From assembly GCA_001794825.1 (NCBI GenBank), contig MGLK01000042.1:1-64000 (forward strand): a DNA stretch of 64,000 bases, given 5' to 3'. Positions 38,003 to 50,924 of this stretch are shown one piece after another. This DNA is from Caulobacterales bacterium RIFCSPHIGHO2_01_FULL_70_19 (lineage in GTDB: Bacteria > Pseudomonadota > Alphaproteobacteria > Caulobacterales > Caulobacteraceae). The position numbers and the translations under genes were made by a program. Numbering within the stretch: the first letter of the stretch is position 1; each line of letters starts with the position of its first letter. Below the pieces are notes generated by a model. That model was not told the DNA's origin. It did not search any database and saw only the letters and a list, made by a program, of their open reading frames with translations.

Positions 38003-38446
38003 ATGGACTCCTCGTCCCTCTCTCCCCTGCTCGAAAGCGCGGAAGTCCAGGCCTTCGCCACCGGCTTTCCGACCACCCTGGCCCATCTCGGCGTCACCCT
38101 GGTCCTCATGCTGGCCGGCGCGGTGATCTACGCCCTGCTGACGCCGTGGAAGGAGATCGCCCTGATCCGCGAGGGCAACGCCGCCGCCGCCGTCGCGTTC
38201 GCCGGCGTACTGGTCGGCCTGTCCATCCCGCTGGCGGTCAGCCTCAGCGTCTCGACCTCGCTCAAGGACATCGTTCTGTGGGGCGTGGCCACCGTGGTCC
38301 TGCAGCTGCTCGCCTTCCGCGTCGTCGACGTCCTGCTCACCGGCCTGCCCCAGCGCATCCGCGAGGGCGAGGTCGCCGCCGCCGTCCTGCTGGTCGGCGC
38401 CAAGCTGGCCACGGCGCTGATCCTCGCCGCGGCCCTCACGGGCTAG
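38003..38446 (+). CDS. DUF350 membrane protein
   Basis: About 147 residues from ATG 38003 (MDSSSLSPLLESAE); ATG 37979 is an alternative with eight more residues. Four helices, with TLAHLGVTLVLMLAGAVIYALLTPWKEIALIREGNAAAAVAFAGVLVGLSIPLA fitting DUF350 (UPF0719). Members are small inner-membrane proteins of unknown role. It ends 8 bp before the heptamer-bounded element. Confidence 0.8.
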   Translation: MDSSSLSPLLESAEVQAFATGFPTTLAHLGVTLVLMLAGAVIYALLTPWKEIALIREGNAAAAVAFAGVLVGLSIPLAVSLSVSTSLKDIVLWGVATVVLQLLAFRVVDVLLTGLPQRIREGEVAAAVLLVGAKLATALILAAALTG

Positions 38447-38453
38447 GAAGGTG

Positions 38454-38920
38454 CTAGGTTCTAGGTTCTAGGGGCTAGGTTCTAGGGGCTGGGGTTGCTG
38501 GGAGCCTCGCGGGAGGAGCCGATGTCGGTTCGTTCGTACCGGGACTTGATGGTCTGGAAAAAGGGTATGGACTTGGCTGCGGCGGTGTACCGACTGACGC
38601 GTCAGATGCCCAAACAAGAGGAGTACCGGATTTCTGGCCAGATGATCCGCGCGGCGACATCCATCCCGGCGAACATCGCCGAGGGACATGGCCGTGGAAC
38701 GCGCAAGGACTACGGCCACTTCGTCAGCATCGCTAAGGGCTCCCTCGCCGAACTCGAGACCTTCCTGCTCTTGGTGCGAGAACTCGACCTTGCGACGCCA
38801 GCCGCTACTGATCCAGTCCTGTCGCAAGCGGATGAAGTCGGGCGGATGCTCACCGCCCTCCGGGCCCGCCTCGTCACCCGTTCCCTTCCCCTAGAACCTA
38901 GCCCCTAGAACCTAGAACCT
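38454..38920. mobile_element. Element with perfect 33-bp inverted heptamer arms around a four-helix-bundle gene
   Basis: The left arm (38456-38488) is built of heptamers CTAGGTT and CTAGGGG in the order T,T,G,T,G. The right arm (38888-38920) is its exact reverse complement over 33 bp. Only one gene lies inside. Its stop codon is in the right arm. The element sits 8 bp after DUF350 and 5 bp before the protease ATG. Lower-GC, atypical codon use inside (AAAAAG, CAAACAAGAG) suggests transfer. Mobility is inferred; no target-site duplication is evident. Confidence 0.65.
38522..38908 (+). CDS. Four-helix-bundle protein (23S intervening-sequence/Avd-like)
   Basis: ATG 38522 with GGGAGGAG upstream gives 128 residues; the track start is 9 codons earlier. 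MSVRSYRDLMVWKKGMDLAAAVYRLTRQMPKQEEY then SGQMIRAATSIPANIAEGHGRGTRKDYGHFVSIAKGSLAELET are the signature of the four-helix-bundle family (TIGR02436) found in 23S rRNA intervening sequences and related to Avd of diversity-generating retroelements. These basic proteins are thought to bind nucleic acid. The last six residues, PLEPSP, and the stop are encoded by the right inverted repeat. Confidence 0.88.
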   Translation: MSVRSYRDLMVWKKGMDLAAAVYRLTRQMPKQEEYRISGQMIRAATSIPANIAEGHGRGTRKDYGHFVSIAKGSLAELETFLLLVRELDLATPAATDPVLSQADEVGRMLTALRARLVTRSLPLEPSP

Positions 38921-38925
38921 CCCCG

Positions 38926-39747
38926 ATGCGCGTCCCCGACTGGACCATTTACGCCGCCGTCGCCGCCGCGCTGCTGGTCGCATCCCTCAACCGCCGCGAG
39001 AACGCCGACGCGCCGCCCGCGCCGCCGCCGCCGGACGAGACGGAGGGCGCCCTGCTAGGCCCGGTGACGCCCTTCGATCCGTCGGTCACCGTCCACGCTC
39101 CGGACATTCCCTTCCAGCCCAGCTCAGGCACCGCCTTCTCGATCGCCGACGAGGGCCTCTGGGTGACGGCGCGGCATGTGGTCGAAGGCTGCCGGCAGCC
39201 GGCGATCAAGGTCGGCGGCGGTCGGGCCGTGGCGGCCGACGTGCGCCTCGCCCCCCGGGCCGACGTCGCCGTCCTGCAAACCGCGGGCGGCCCGCCGGCC
39301 ATCCCCGTCGCGGAGCTGGGCGGCCTGCGCGAGAACCAGCGCGGCTTCCACCCCGGCTATCCCCAGGCCCGCGCCGGCGAGGTCGCCTCCCGCCTGCTCG
39401 GCCGCGAGACGCTCAAGGTGCGCGGCCGCGGCCAGCGCGACGAGCCGGTGCTGGCGTGGGCCGAAGTCGGCCGCACCGACGGCCTCGGCGGCACCCTGGC
39501 CGGGCTGTCGGGCGCGCCCGTGCTGGACCGGCAGGGGCGCGCCGTCGGCGTGACCATCGCCGAGAGTCCCCGCCGCGGCCGCATCTACACCACCGCGCCG
39601 GACACCTTCGGCCCCGCCGTCCGCGGACTGCAGAAGGCGGACGAACGGCTGACCGGCCGCGCCGTCACCATCGACAACTACGGCCTGGTCGCCGACGAGC
39701 TGCGCCGCGAACTCCGCGTGGCGCAGGTCGTCTGCCTCTCCGCCTGA
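38926..39747 (+). CDS. Membrane-anchored trypsin-like serine protease
   Basis: A 273-residue protein with an N-terminal anchor (TIYAAVAAALLVAS), a Pro-rich linker and a chymotrypsin-fold domain. The triad is His84 (LWVTARHVVEG), Asp113 (RADVAVLQ) and Ser195 (AGLSGAPVLD). No PDZ domain follows, unlike DegP/HtrA. It would act in the periplasm, substrate unknown. No Shine-Dalgarno is visible, because the heptamer element ends 5 bp before the ATG. Confidence 0.85.
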   Translation: MRVPDWTIYAAVAAALLVASLNRRENADAPPAPPPPDETEGALLGPVTPFDPSVTVHAPDIPFQPSSGTAFSIADEGLWVTARHVVEGCRQPAIKVGGGRAVAADVRLAPRADVAVLQTAGGPPAIPVAELGGLRENQRGFHPGYPQARAGEVASRLLGRETLKVRGRGQRDEPVLAWAEVGRTDGLGGTLAGLSGAPVLDRQGRAVGVTIAESPRRGRIYTTAPDTFGPAVRGLQKADERLTGRAVTIDNYGLVADELRRELRVAQVVCLSA

Positions 39748-39750
39748 CCC

Positions 39751-42609
39751 CTAGCGAAGCGCCGCCGAGTCGAGGTTCAGCTCCGACAGCGGGATGACCT
39801 CGACGTTCGGGTATTTGGCCCGCAGCGCCTCGATGAACACTGAGGCGTCGCCGACGATCACCAGGCTGGCGCGGTCGGCCGGCAGGTGCTCGGCGAAGGC
39901 GGCCTGCACCTGGGCGGGCGTCACCGCCCGCACCCGGTCGGCGTACTCGGCGAGCTCGCTCATCGGCAGATCGTAGAGCGCCAGCTCGGCGACCAGGCCG
40001 CCGAGGCCGTCGACCGTCTCCAGCGACCGGCCGAAGCCGCCGATCAGGGTGGCGCGACGCGGCGCCAGCTCGGCCGGCGTCGGCTCCGAGGTCCCCATGC
40101 GCGCGATCTCGGCCAGGATCAGATCGGCCACCTCGACGGCGGTCTCGTTCTTGGTCTGGGTCGAGGCCGTGAAGGCGCCCTCGTCCTCACGCACGCCCAG
40201 GCCGGCCCGGGCGCCGTAGCTCAGGCCCCGCTCGATGCGGATCTCCTGGTTCAGGCGCGAGGAGAAGCCGCCGCCCAGCAGGGTGTTGCCCAGCACCAGG
40301 GGGAAGAAGTCGGCGTCGGTGCGGCCGACGCTGCGCATGGCGGCGACCACCGCCGCCTGTCCGGCGCCCGGCTGATCGATCACCACCACCCGGGGCGGCA
40401 GGGCCGCGCCGGCCTTGTCGGCCAGGGCCGGAGCGGCGCCCGCCGGATCGCGCCAGTCGCCGAAGGCCTGCTGCGCCAGCGCCCGGGCCTCGGCCTCGGT
40501 GATGTCGCCGGAGAACACCAGGGTCGCCTGCGACGGGCGATAGAGCGCCGCATGGAAGGCGGCGACGTCGTCGCGGGTGATGGCCGGCACGCTGGCCAGC
40601 GTGCCGCCGCCCGGCGGGGCGTAGGGCGCGTCCCCGTAGACCACCCGGCCGACCGACTGGCCGGCCACCGAGCCGGGCTGGCTCAGCGCCACCCGCAGGC
40701 CGTCCAGCGTCTGCGACTGCTGCCGCTCCAGCTCCTCGGCGGCGAAGGCCGGATTGCGCACGAGGTCGGCCATCAGGGCCACGGTCTCGTCGAACACGTC
40801 TTTCGGCGCATTGGCGTAGACGTTGGTGAAGTCCGGCCCCGAGCCGGCCCCGACGGCGGCGCCCAGCTGCTCGAGAGCGGTGGCGATCTCCGGCGCCGAG
40901 CGGCTGGCGGTGCCCTGGGTCAGCAGGGCGGCGGTCATCGCCGCCACCCCCGGCTTGCCCGCCGGGTCGTGGGCCGAGCCGGCGTCGAAGTTGAGCCGCG
41001 CCGAGACCAGCGGCAGGCCCTCGGTCGGCGCGACCAGCACGCGCATGCCGTTGCCGAGACGGAAGTCGGCGATGGCCGGGGTGGCCGGCGACCCCTCGGG
41101 GCCCGCCTCGGGCAGGCGGGCGCGCTCGGCCTCCGGCAGCAGGGTGGCGACGGGCCCGGCCGGCGCGAGGTCGGCCACCGTCACCGGCGCGTCGACGTTC
41201 ATGTTCTGCACGCTCGGCGGGTTCTGCTCGTCGGCGGGCAGATAGTTGATGGTGATCTGGCGCTGCGGCGTCAGATAGCGCTGCGCCACCCGCTGCACGT
41301 CCGCCGCCGTCACCGCCTGGATCTCGGCGATCTCCCGGTCAGCGGCGGTGGGGTCGCCGGTCATGATCAGCGCCATGCCGAGGGTGGTGGCGCGGTCCTC
41401 GACGCTCTCCCGGCTGCGCAGGGCGTTGGCGACCAGCTCGTTCTTGGCCTCGGCCAGTTCGGCCGCCGTGACCGGCTCGTCCCGCAGCCGGGCGATCTCG
41501 GCCTCCAGCGCCGCCTTGCCGGCCTCGACGGGCTGGCCCTGGGCCATGATGGCGAAAGCGGTCAGGTTGCCGGCCTGCTGGGCGAAGTCGGGGCTGGAGC
41601 TGGTCTGGGCCGCGATCTGCTGCTGGTAGACCAGCGACCGGTACAGACGGCTGCTCTCGCCGGTCGACAGGATGCCGTCCAGCACGGTCAGCGCCGCCCG
41701 GTCCTCATGCGCGTAGGGGACCGTGTTCCACGCCAGGGCCACCGCCGGCAGCGGCACGTTGGGCGCGTAGTAGGTGGCCGAGCGCGGGCCGCCCGGCTCC
41801 GGCTCGCTGACGGCGTTCGTCGGCAGCGGGGTCGACGGCCGCTGCAGCGGGGCGAAGTACTGGTCGACCCAGGCGTCCAGCTGCGCCTGGTCGAAGTTGC
41901 CCGCCACGATCAGGATGGCGTTGTCCGGCCGGTAGTAGGTGGCGTGGAAGCGCAGCACGTCCTCGAGGGTCGAGGAGTCCAGCTCCTCGATCGAGCCGAT
42001 GCCCGGCCGGCGGTAGGGGTGGTCCTGGTAGATGGTCTGCGGCGCGAAGAGGCCGAACAGCCGGCCATAGGGGCTGGCGAGGATGCGCTGCCGGTATTCC
42101 TCCTTCACCACGTCGCGCTCGGACACGAAGGTCGGCTCGTCGACCACCAGCGAGCCCATGCGGTCGGCTTCCGCGAACAGGATGCGCTCGAGGTGGTTGG
42201 CCGGCACCACCTCGTAATAGGCGGTGACGTCGTCGGCGGTGAAGGCGTTGTTCATGCCGCCGACGTCCTCGGTGAGCCGGTCGAAGCTCTCCGTCGGCAT
42301 GTTCTTCGTCGCCTTGAACATCAGGTGTTCGAACAGGTGGGCGAAGCCCGAGCGGCCGGCGGGATCGTCCTTCGAGCCGACCCGGTACCAGACCTGCACC
42401 GTCACGTTCGAGGTCGAGGCGTCGCGGGCCGAATAGACCTCCATGCCGTTGTCCAGCACCCGCCGGGTGAAGCCCAGCGGCGGCACCTCGACGGCGGCCT
42501 GGGCCGGGGCGGCGGCGACGGCGGGGACGGACGCATGGGCGATGGTCGCGGCCGGCAGGCCCAGCAGCAGGGCCGATGCGGCGACGGACAGGATCAGGCG
42601 GCTCTTCAT
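39751..42609 (-). CDS. M16-family zinc metallopeptidase (two-domain, exported)
   Basis: A 952-residue protein with a signal peptide (MKSRLILSVAASALLLGLPAATIAHA). The first M16 unit has the inverted zinc motif HLFEHLMFKATKN with the distal Glu in the ENDVT-like helix; the second unit (from about residue 500) lacks it, as in pitrilysin-type proteins. It degrades peptides in the periplasm. It stands alone, converging on the protease gene. Confidence 0.92.
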   Translation of the reverse strand: MKSRLILSVAASALLLGLPAATIAHASVPAVAAAPAQAAVEVPPLGFTRRVLDNGMEVYSARDASTSNVTVQVWYRVGSKDDPAGRSGFAHLFEHLMFKATKNMPTESFDRLTEDVGGMNNAFTADDVTAYYEVVPANHLERILFAEADRMGSLVVDEPTFVSERDVVKEEYRQRILASPYGRLFGLFAPQTIYQDHPYRRPGIGSIEELDSSTLEDVLRFHATYYRPDNAILIVAGNFDQAQLDAWVDQYFAPLQRPSTPLPTNAVSEPEPGGPRSATYYAPNVPLPAVALAWNTVPYAHEDRAALTVLDGILSTGESSRLYRSLVYQQQIAAQTSSSPDFAQQAGNLTAFAIMAQGQPVEAGKAALEAEIARLRDEPVTAAELAEAKNELVANALRSRESVEDRATTLGMALIMTGDPTAADREIAEIQAVTAADVQRVAQRYLTPQRQITINYLPADEQNPPSVQNMNVDAPVTVADLAPAGPVATLLPEAERARLPEAGPEGSPATPAIADFRLGNGMRVLVAPTEGLPLVSARLNFDAGSAHDPAGKPGVAAMTAALLTQGTASRSAPEIATALEQLGAAVGAGSGPDFTNVYANAPKDVFDETVALMADLVRNPAFAAEELERQQSQTLDGLRVALSQPGSVAGQSVGRVVYGDAPYAPPGGGTLASVPAITRDDVAAFHAALYRPSQATLVFSGDITEAEARALAQQAFGDWRDPAGAAPALADKAGAALPPRVVVIDQPGAGQAAVVAAMRSVGRTDADFFPLVLGNTLLGGGFSSRLNQEIRIERGLSYGARAGLGVREDEGAFTASTQTKNETAVEVADLILAEIARMGTSEPTPAELAPRRATLIGGFGRSLETVDGLGGLVAELALYDLPMSELAEYADRVRAVTPAQVQAAFAEHLPADRASLVIVGDASVFIEALRAKYPNVEVIPLSELNLDSAALR

Positions 42610-42695
42610 GGACAGGCTCCGGGCGCGGGACAGCGGCGCCGGACCCTATCAGGCCGGAATCCCGCGCCGCACCTTACGGACTCGTAATGTCGCGC

Positions 42696-43583
42696 TCAGT
42701 CGAGCTTCAGGGCCTCGGCCAGCAGCTTCGCCTCGGCGGCGCGGCTCGACCCGGTGCGCCAGGCGACCACGATCTCCCGACGCGGGGCTCTCGCCGAAAT
42801 CGGCCGCACCACCACGCCGGGCATGTCCGCCAGCCCCGCGCGAACCGCCATCTCGGGCAGGAAGCTGACCCCCAGCCCCGAGGACACCATCTGCACCAGG
42901 GTGTGCAGGCTGGTGGCGGCGAAGACGTCGTCGCCCTTGGGCGCCTCGATGTTGCAGGCGGCCAGCGCCTGGTCGCGCAGGCAGTGGCCGTCCTCCAGCA
43001 GGATCAGGTCCTCGGCCTTCAGGGAGCCGGGCGACAGCGGTCCCTCGCCCGCCAGCGCATGCCCGGCCGGGGCGGCGGCGAGGATCTCGTCGTCGCCGAT
43101 GCGCGCGTGGTCCACGCCGTGGGCCGTGTAGGGCAGGGCGATCACCGCGGCGTCGAGATGCCCCGCCTTGAGCGCCGCCACCAGCCGCGGCGTCAGGTCC
43201 TCCCGGATGAACAGGCGCAGATTGGGATAGGCCTCGCGCAGGTCGGGCAGCCGGGCCGGCAGCAGGAAGGGCGCCACCGTCGGGATCACCCCCAGGCGGA
43301 AGCGGCCGGACAGCGGCTTGCCGGCGTTGCGGGCCGCCTCGACCAGATCCTCGGTGCGCGCCAGCACGTCCTCGGCCCGCTTCACCGCCTCGGCCCCGAC
43401 CGCCGTCAGCTGGACGTTGCCGCGCGTCCGCTCGACCACGGGCGCGCCGAGGATCTTCTCCAGTTCCTGCACCCCGGCGGACAGGGCGGGCTGGCTGACA
43501 TGCGCCGCCTCGGCCGCGCGGCTGAAGGAGGCGTGCTCGGCGAGGAGCTTGAGATAGTGGAGCTGGCGCAGGGTCGGGAGCAT
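42696..43583 (-). CDS. oxyR: Hydrogen-peroxide sensor OxyR (LysR family)
   Basis: ATG 43583 (MLPTLRQLHYLKLLAEHASFSRAAEAAHVSQPALS) gives 295 residues; the track ORF begins inside katG in another frame. An N-terminal winged helix-turn-helix leads to a sensor domain with redox Cys201 and Cys210 in EDGHCLRDQALAAC, spaced as in E. coli (Cys199/Cys208). Disulfide formation by H2O2 activates it. It lies 128 bp downstream of katG on the same strand. Confidence 0.93.
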   Translation of the reverse strand: MLPTLRQLHYLKLLAEHASFSRAAEAAHVSQPALSAGVQELEKILGAPVVERTRGNVQLTAVGAEAVKRAEDVLARTEDLVEAARNAGKPLSGRFRLGVIPTVAPFLLPARLPDLREAYPNLRLFIREDLTPRLVAALKAGHLDAAVIALPYTAHGVDHARIGDDEILAAAPAGHALAGEGPLSPGSLKAEDLILLEDGHCLRDQALAACNIEAPKGDDVFAATSLHTLVQMVSSGLGVSFLPEMAVRAGLADMPGVVVRPISARAPRREIVVAWRTGSSRAAEAKLLAEALKLD

Positions 43584-43711
43584 GCGGCCGACATAGGGCT
43601 TCCCTATGCCGACATCAAAGGCCGATTGAACCGGCTTATCCGAATATCCCCGCCCCCCTGACCGGCCGCCGACGCCGAAGCGCCCGCGACCGGCCCCGGG
43701 GAGGGTGCGGA

Positions 43712-47913
<4,202 letters not shown>

Positions 47914-47937
47914 GGCCTGCGATCCGAATGAGAGAGC

Positions 47938-47968
47938 AAAGGGGCCGCGGAGCGATCCGCGGCCCTTT
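47938..47968. terminator. Bidirectional terminator after mdh
   Basis: AAAGGGGCCGCGG pairs with CCGCGGCCCTTT (one bulged G) around loop AGCGAT, followed by TTTCC on the plus strand. It lies between mdh and the convergent YbjN-like gene. Its core is the reverse complement of the terminator core at 18649-18666. Confidence 0.75.
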
Positions 47969-47969
47969 C

Positions 47970-48482
47970 CTATTGCGCCGGCGCCGCTTCGGCCGCCGCG
48001 GGCAGGTAGCCGACGTGGCGCGCGAACTCCTGCAGCAGGGCCACCCACATGCCGGTCGGGTCGTTCAGCTGGTCGACGCCGCCCGGCTGCAGCAGCAGGT
48101 CGTACTGCACCACCGCGGTCGCCGGCTCCCCGGCGGCGCCCGGCGCATGGAAGGCCTTGAGGAAGCGCCGGTCGCGGTTCCAGTCGTTGATAATCTCCGG
48201 CGTGATCGCCTCGTTGCTGAAGCTGGCCGAATACTGGAGGTCGGCGCAGACGTCGTTCCGGCAGCCGTAGAAGAACACCAGCCAGGTCAGGTCGCCGTCG
48301 CGGACGGTCAGCCAGACCTCGTCGCCCTGCCGCTGCGCCGGCTCCACCACCCCGCCCTTTGAGGTGATCCACGCCCCCACGTCAGCGATGGCCAGCCCCG
48401 GCTCGGGCGCGGTCTGGGCGGCGGCGGGGACGGCCGTCGACAGTGCGGCGGCGGCGACGACGGCGGCGAGGCTGCGGATCAT
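47970..48482 (-). CDS. Exported YbjN-like protein
   Basis: ATG 48482 with AGGAGA upstream gives 170 residues; the track ORF overruns into zapE. Signal peptide MIRSLAAVVAAAALSTAVPAAAQ precedes a YbjN/type III chaperone-like fold (IADVGAWITSKGGVVEP, VWLTVRDGDLTWLVFFYGCRNDVCADLQYSASF, IINDWNRDRRFLKAF). The NDWN-RFxKAF segment is typical of YbjN in Caulobacterales. Function unknown. Confidence 0.75.
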   Translation of the reverse strand: MIRSLAAVVAAAALSTAVPAAAQTAPEPGLAIADVGAWITSKGGVVEPAQRQGDEVWLTVRDGDLTWLVFFYGCRNDVCADLQYSASFSNEAITPEIINDWNRDRRFLKAFHAPGAAGEPATAVVQYDLLLQPGGVDQLNDPTGMWVALLQEFARHVGYLPAAAEAAPAQ

Positions 48483-48535
48483 GCGGATCTCCTGAGATCC
48501 GCAGCCAAGCCCGCCGCGGCGGCGAAAGCAAGGCG

Positions 48536-49627
48536 TCAGGCCCGCTCGCGCGCCAGCCAGTCGGCCCCGGCCATCTCGTGCAGTCGCGACACGGTGCGTT
48601 CGAACTCGAAGGCGCCGACGCCCTCGCGGTACAGCCCCTCCGGCTGCGCCGCGGCCAGGGTCACCAGCCGGGTGCCGGCCTCGTAGAGGGCGTCCACCAG
48701 GGTCACGAAGCGCCGCGCCTCGTGGTGATTGTGCGGGCCCAGCACCGGCACGTCCTCGAGGAACAGGGTGTGGAAGCGCCCGGCGATGGCCAGATAGTCC
48801 TGCGCCCCCAGCGGCCGGGCGCACAGTTCGGCGAAGGTGGCCCGCGCGAGGCCGCCATCGGTCCGCTCCAGCGTCACCTCCCGCCCCTGCACGTGAAGGG
48901 TGGTCGGCGCCTCGTCCTGCTCGCCCTTCAGCGCCGTCCACAGGGCCTCGAAGCCCGCACGGTCGTCCGGACCATGCCAGACCCGCGCGCCGATGATCCG
49001 GTCCAGCCGCCAGTCGCGCGCGCCGCCGACCTCGACCACCTCGCAGCGGTCCCGGATCATGTCGATGAAGGGCAGGAAGAGCTGGCGATTGATGCCGTTC
49101 AGGTACAGCTGGTCCGGGGCCCGGTTGGAGGTCACCACCAGCACCACCTTCTTCTCGAACAGGGCCTCGAACAGTCGGCCGAGGATCATGGCGTCGCCGA
49201 TGTCGGTGACCTGCAGCTCGTCGAAACACAGCAGCCGCGCCTCGGACGCAATCAGCTCCGCCGTCGGCCGGATCGGGTCGTCGCCCTTCGACTGGCCGAA
49301 CACCCGCTTGCGCTCGGCCGCGTCGCCTTCCCGCCACTGCCGGATCAGGCCGTGCACCCGGGCCATGAACACGTGGAAGTGGGCCCGCGTCTTCCGCGGC
49401 TCGGGCGCGCAGGCGCAGAACAGGTCCATCAGCAGCGACTTGCCCCGCCCCGGCGGGCCCCACAGGTACAGGCCGCGCACCTCGGGCGTGCGCCCGAACA
49501 GACCGCGCTTCGCCAGATCCCGCTCGACCCGGGCGAGGGCGTCGACCACCGGAAGCTGCGACGGATCGGGCGTCAGCCGGCCGTCGGCCAGCCGCTCTTC
49601 ATAAGCGGTGCGTATGCGGGAGGGCAT
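48536..49627 (-). CDS. zapE: Cell division ATPase ZapE (AFG1-like)
   Basis: ATG 49627 (MPSRIRTAYEERLADGRL) gives 363 residues; the track start is 30 codons upstream. Walker A is GPPGRGKSLLMDLF, Walker B is LLCFDELQVTDIGDA, and sensor VLVVTSNRAPDQLYLNG follows. ZapE/AFG1 ATPases act at the Z-ring and in membrane-protein quality control. Divergent from asd. Confidence 0.92.
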   Translation of the reverse strand: MPSRIRTAYEERLADGRLTPDPSQLPVVDALARVERDLAKRGLFGRTPEVRGLYLWGPPGRGKSLLMDLFCACAPEPRKTRAHFHVFMARVHGLIRQWREGDAAERKRVFGQSKGDDPIRPTAELIASEARLLCFDELQVTDIGDAMILGRLFEALFEKKVVLVVTSNRAPDQLYLNGINRQLFLPFIDMIRDRCEVVEVGGARDWRLDRIIGARVWHGPDDRAGFEALWTALKGEQDEAPTTLHVQGREVTLERTDGGLARATFAELCARPLGAQDYLAIAGRFHTLFLEDVPVLGPHNHHEARRFVTLVDALYEAGTRLVTLAAAQPEGLYREGVGAFEFERTVSRLHEMAGADWLARERA

Positions 49628-49779
49628 CGTTCTCGGGCTTAGCCGCCCCCGGCCGCCCTGAAAAGCGATTGCTTCGCGCCCGCGAAGGCCTACATGCACG
49701 CCTCCAGTATCCCACATTCCGCGCTCAAGCAGCGAGGCGCCGCGCGCCGAGCGTTAGCGCGTCCGAAGGACAACCAAGC

Positions 49780-50826
49780 ATGAGCTATGTCGTCGCCGTC
49801 GTGGGCGCCACCGGCAATGTCGGCCAGGAGATGCTCAACATCCTGGACGAGCTGCAATTCCCGGTCTCGAAGCTGCACGCCCTCGCCTCGCGCAAGTCCA
49901 AGGGCGTCGAGGTGGCCTTCGGCGACCGCACCGTGAAGTGCGAGGATCTCGAGACCTTCGACTTCTCGACCGTCGACATCGTGCTGATGTCGGCCGGCGG
50001 GGCGGTGTCGAAGGAGTGGTCCGAAAAGATCGGCAAGGCCGGGGCCATGGTCATCGACAACTCCTCGGCCTTCCGCATGGACCCGGACGTGCCGCTGATC
50101 GTCCCCGAGGTGAACCCCGACGACGTCCGGCTGGCGAAGAAGAAGAACATCGTCGCCAACCCCAACTGCTCGACCGCCCAGCTGGTGGTGGCGCTGAAGC
50201 CCCTCCACGACGCCGCGAGGATCACCCGCGCGGTGGTCTCGACCTACCAGTCGGTCTCCGGCGCCGGGAAGGAGGGCATGGACGAGCTGTGGAACCAGAC
50301 CAAGGCCATCTACGGCCTCGGCGACGCCTCGCCGAAATTCTTTCCCAAGCAGATCGCCTTCAACGTCCTGCCCTTCATCGGGTCGTTCCGCGACGACGGC
50401 TATACGGATGAAGAGGCCAAGATGTGGGACGAGACCCACAAGATGCTCGATCCCGACATCCGTCTGACCGTCACCTGCGTGCGCGTGCCGGTCTTCGTCG
50501 GCCATTCGGAAGCGGTCACCGTCGAATTCGACCGCCCGATCACCCCCGACGAGGCCCGCGCCATCCTGCGCGAAGCCCCCGGGGTCATGGTCGTCGACAA
50601 GCAGGAGGCCGACGGCTACGTCACTCCGGTCGACGCCGCCGGCGAGTTCGCCGTCTACGTCTCGCGCATCCGCCAGGACCCGACCGTTCCGAACGGCCTG
50701 AGCTTCTGGGTCGTCTCCGACAACCTGCGCAAGGGCGCCGCCCTCAATGCCGTCCAGATCGCCCAGCTGCTCGACGAATCCGGGACCATCCAGCCGAAGA
50801 GCGGCTACCGCTCGATCACCGTCTAG
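49780..50826 (+). CDS. asd: Aspartate-semialdehyde dehydrogenase
   Basis: ATG 49780 with AAGGA upstream gives 348 residues. It reduces aspartyl phosphate to the semialdehyde for lysine, threonine, methionine and diaminopimelate synthesis. The NADP site is VVGATGNVGQEML, catalytic Cys130 lies in ANPNCSTAQL, and the His in VFVGHSEAVTVEF closes the active site. A hairpin and intergenic repeat follow the stop. Confidence 0.96.
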   Translation: MSYVVAVVGATGNVGQEMLNILDELQFPVSKLHALASRKSKGVEVAFGDRTVKCEDLETFDFSTVDIVLMSAGGAVSKEWSEKIGKAGAMVIDNSSAFRMDPDVPLIVPEVNPDDVRLAKKKNIVANPNCSTAQLVVALKPLHDAARITRAVVSTYQSVSGAGKEGMDELWNQTKAIYGLGDASPKFFPKQIAFNVLPFIGSFRDDGYTDEEAKMWDETHKMLDPDIRLTVTCVRVPVFVGHSEAVTVEFDRPITPDEARAILREAPGVMVVDKQEADGYVTPVDAAGEFAVYVSRIRQDPTVPNGLSFWVVSDNLRKGAALNAVQIAQLLDESGTIQPKSGYRSITV

Positions 50827-50830
50827 CCTC

Positions 50831-50912
50831 CCTCTCCCCTCGGGAGAGGGCTTGAGCCTCCGAGAGCGAAGCGATCGGCAAGGCGAAAGGGCGAGGGGCT
50901 CCCCTCCTTCCC
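50831..50912. repeat. Intergenic palindromic repeat after asd
   Basis: Starts with an 8-bp stem CCTCTCCC-CTC-GGGAGAGG and runs on as a stretch ending GCGAGGGGCTCCCCTCC, itself partly inverted. The layout matches interspersed intergenic repeats of high-GC alphaproteobacteria and could terminate asd. Only one copy is present in this window, so repeat status is inferred. Confidence 0.4.
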
Positions 50913-50924
50913 TGGAACATCCCC

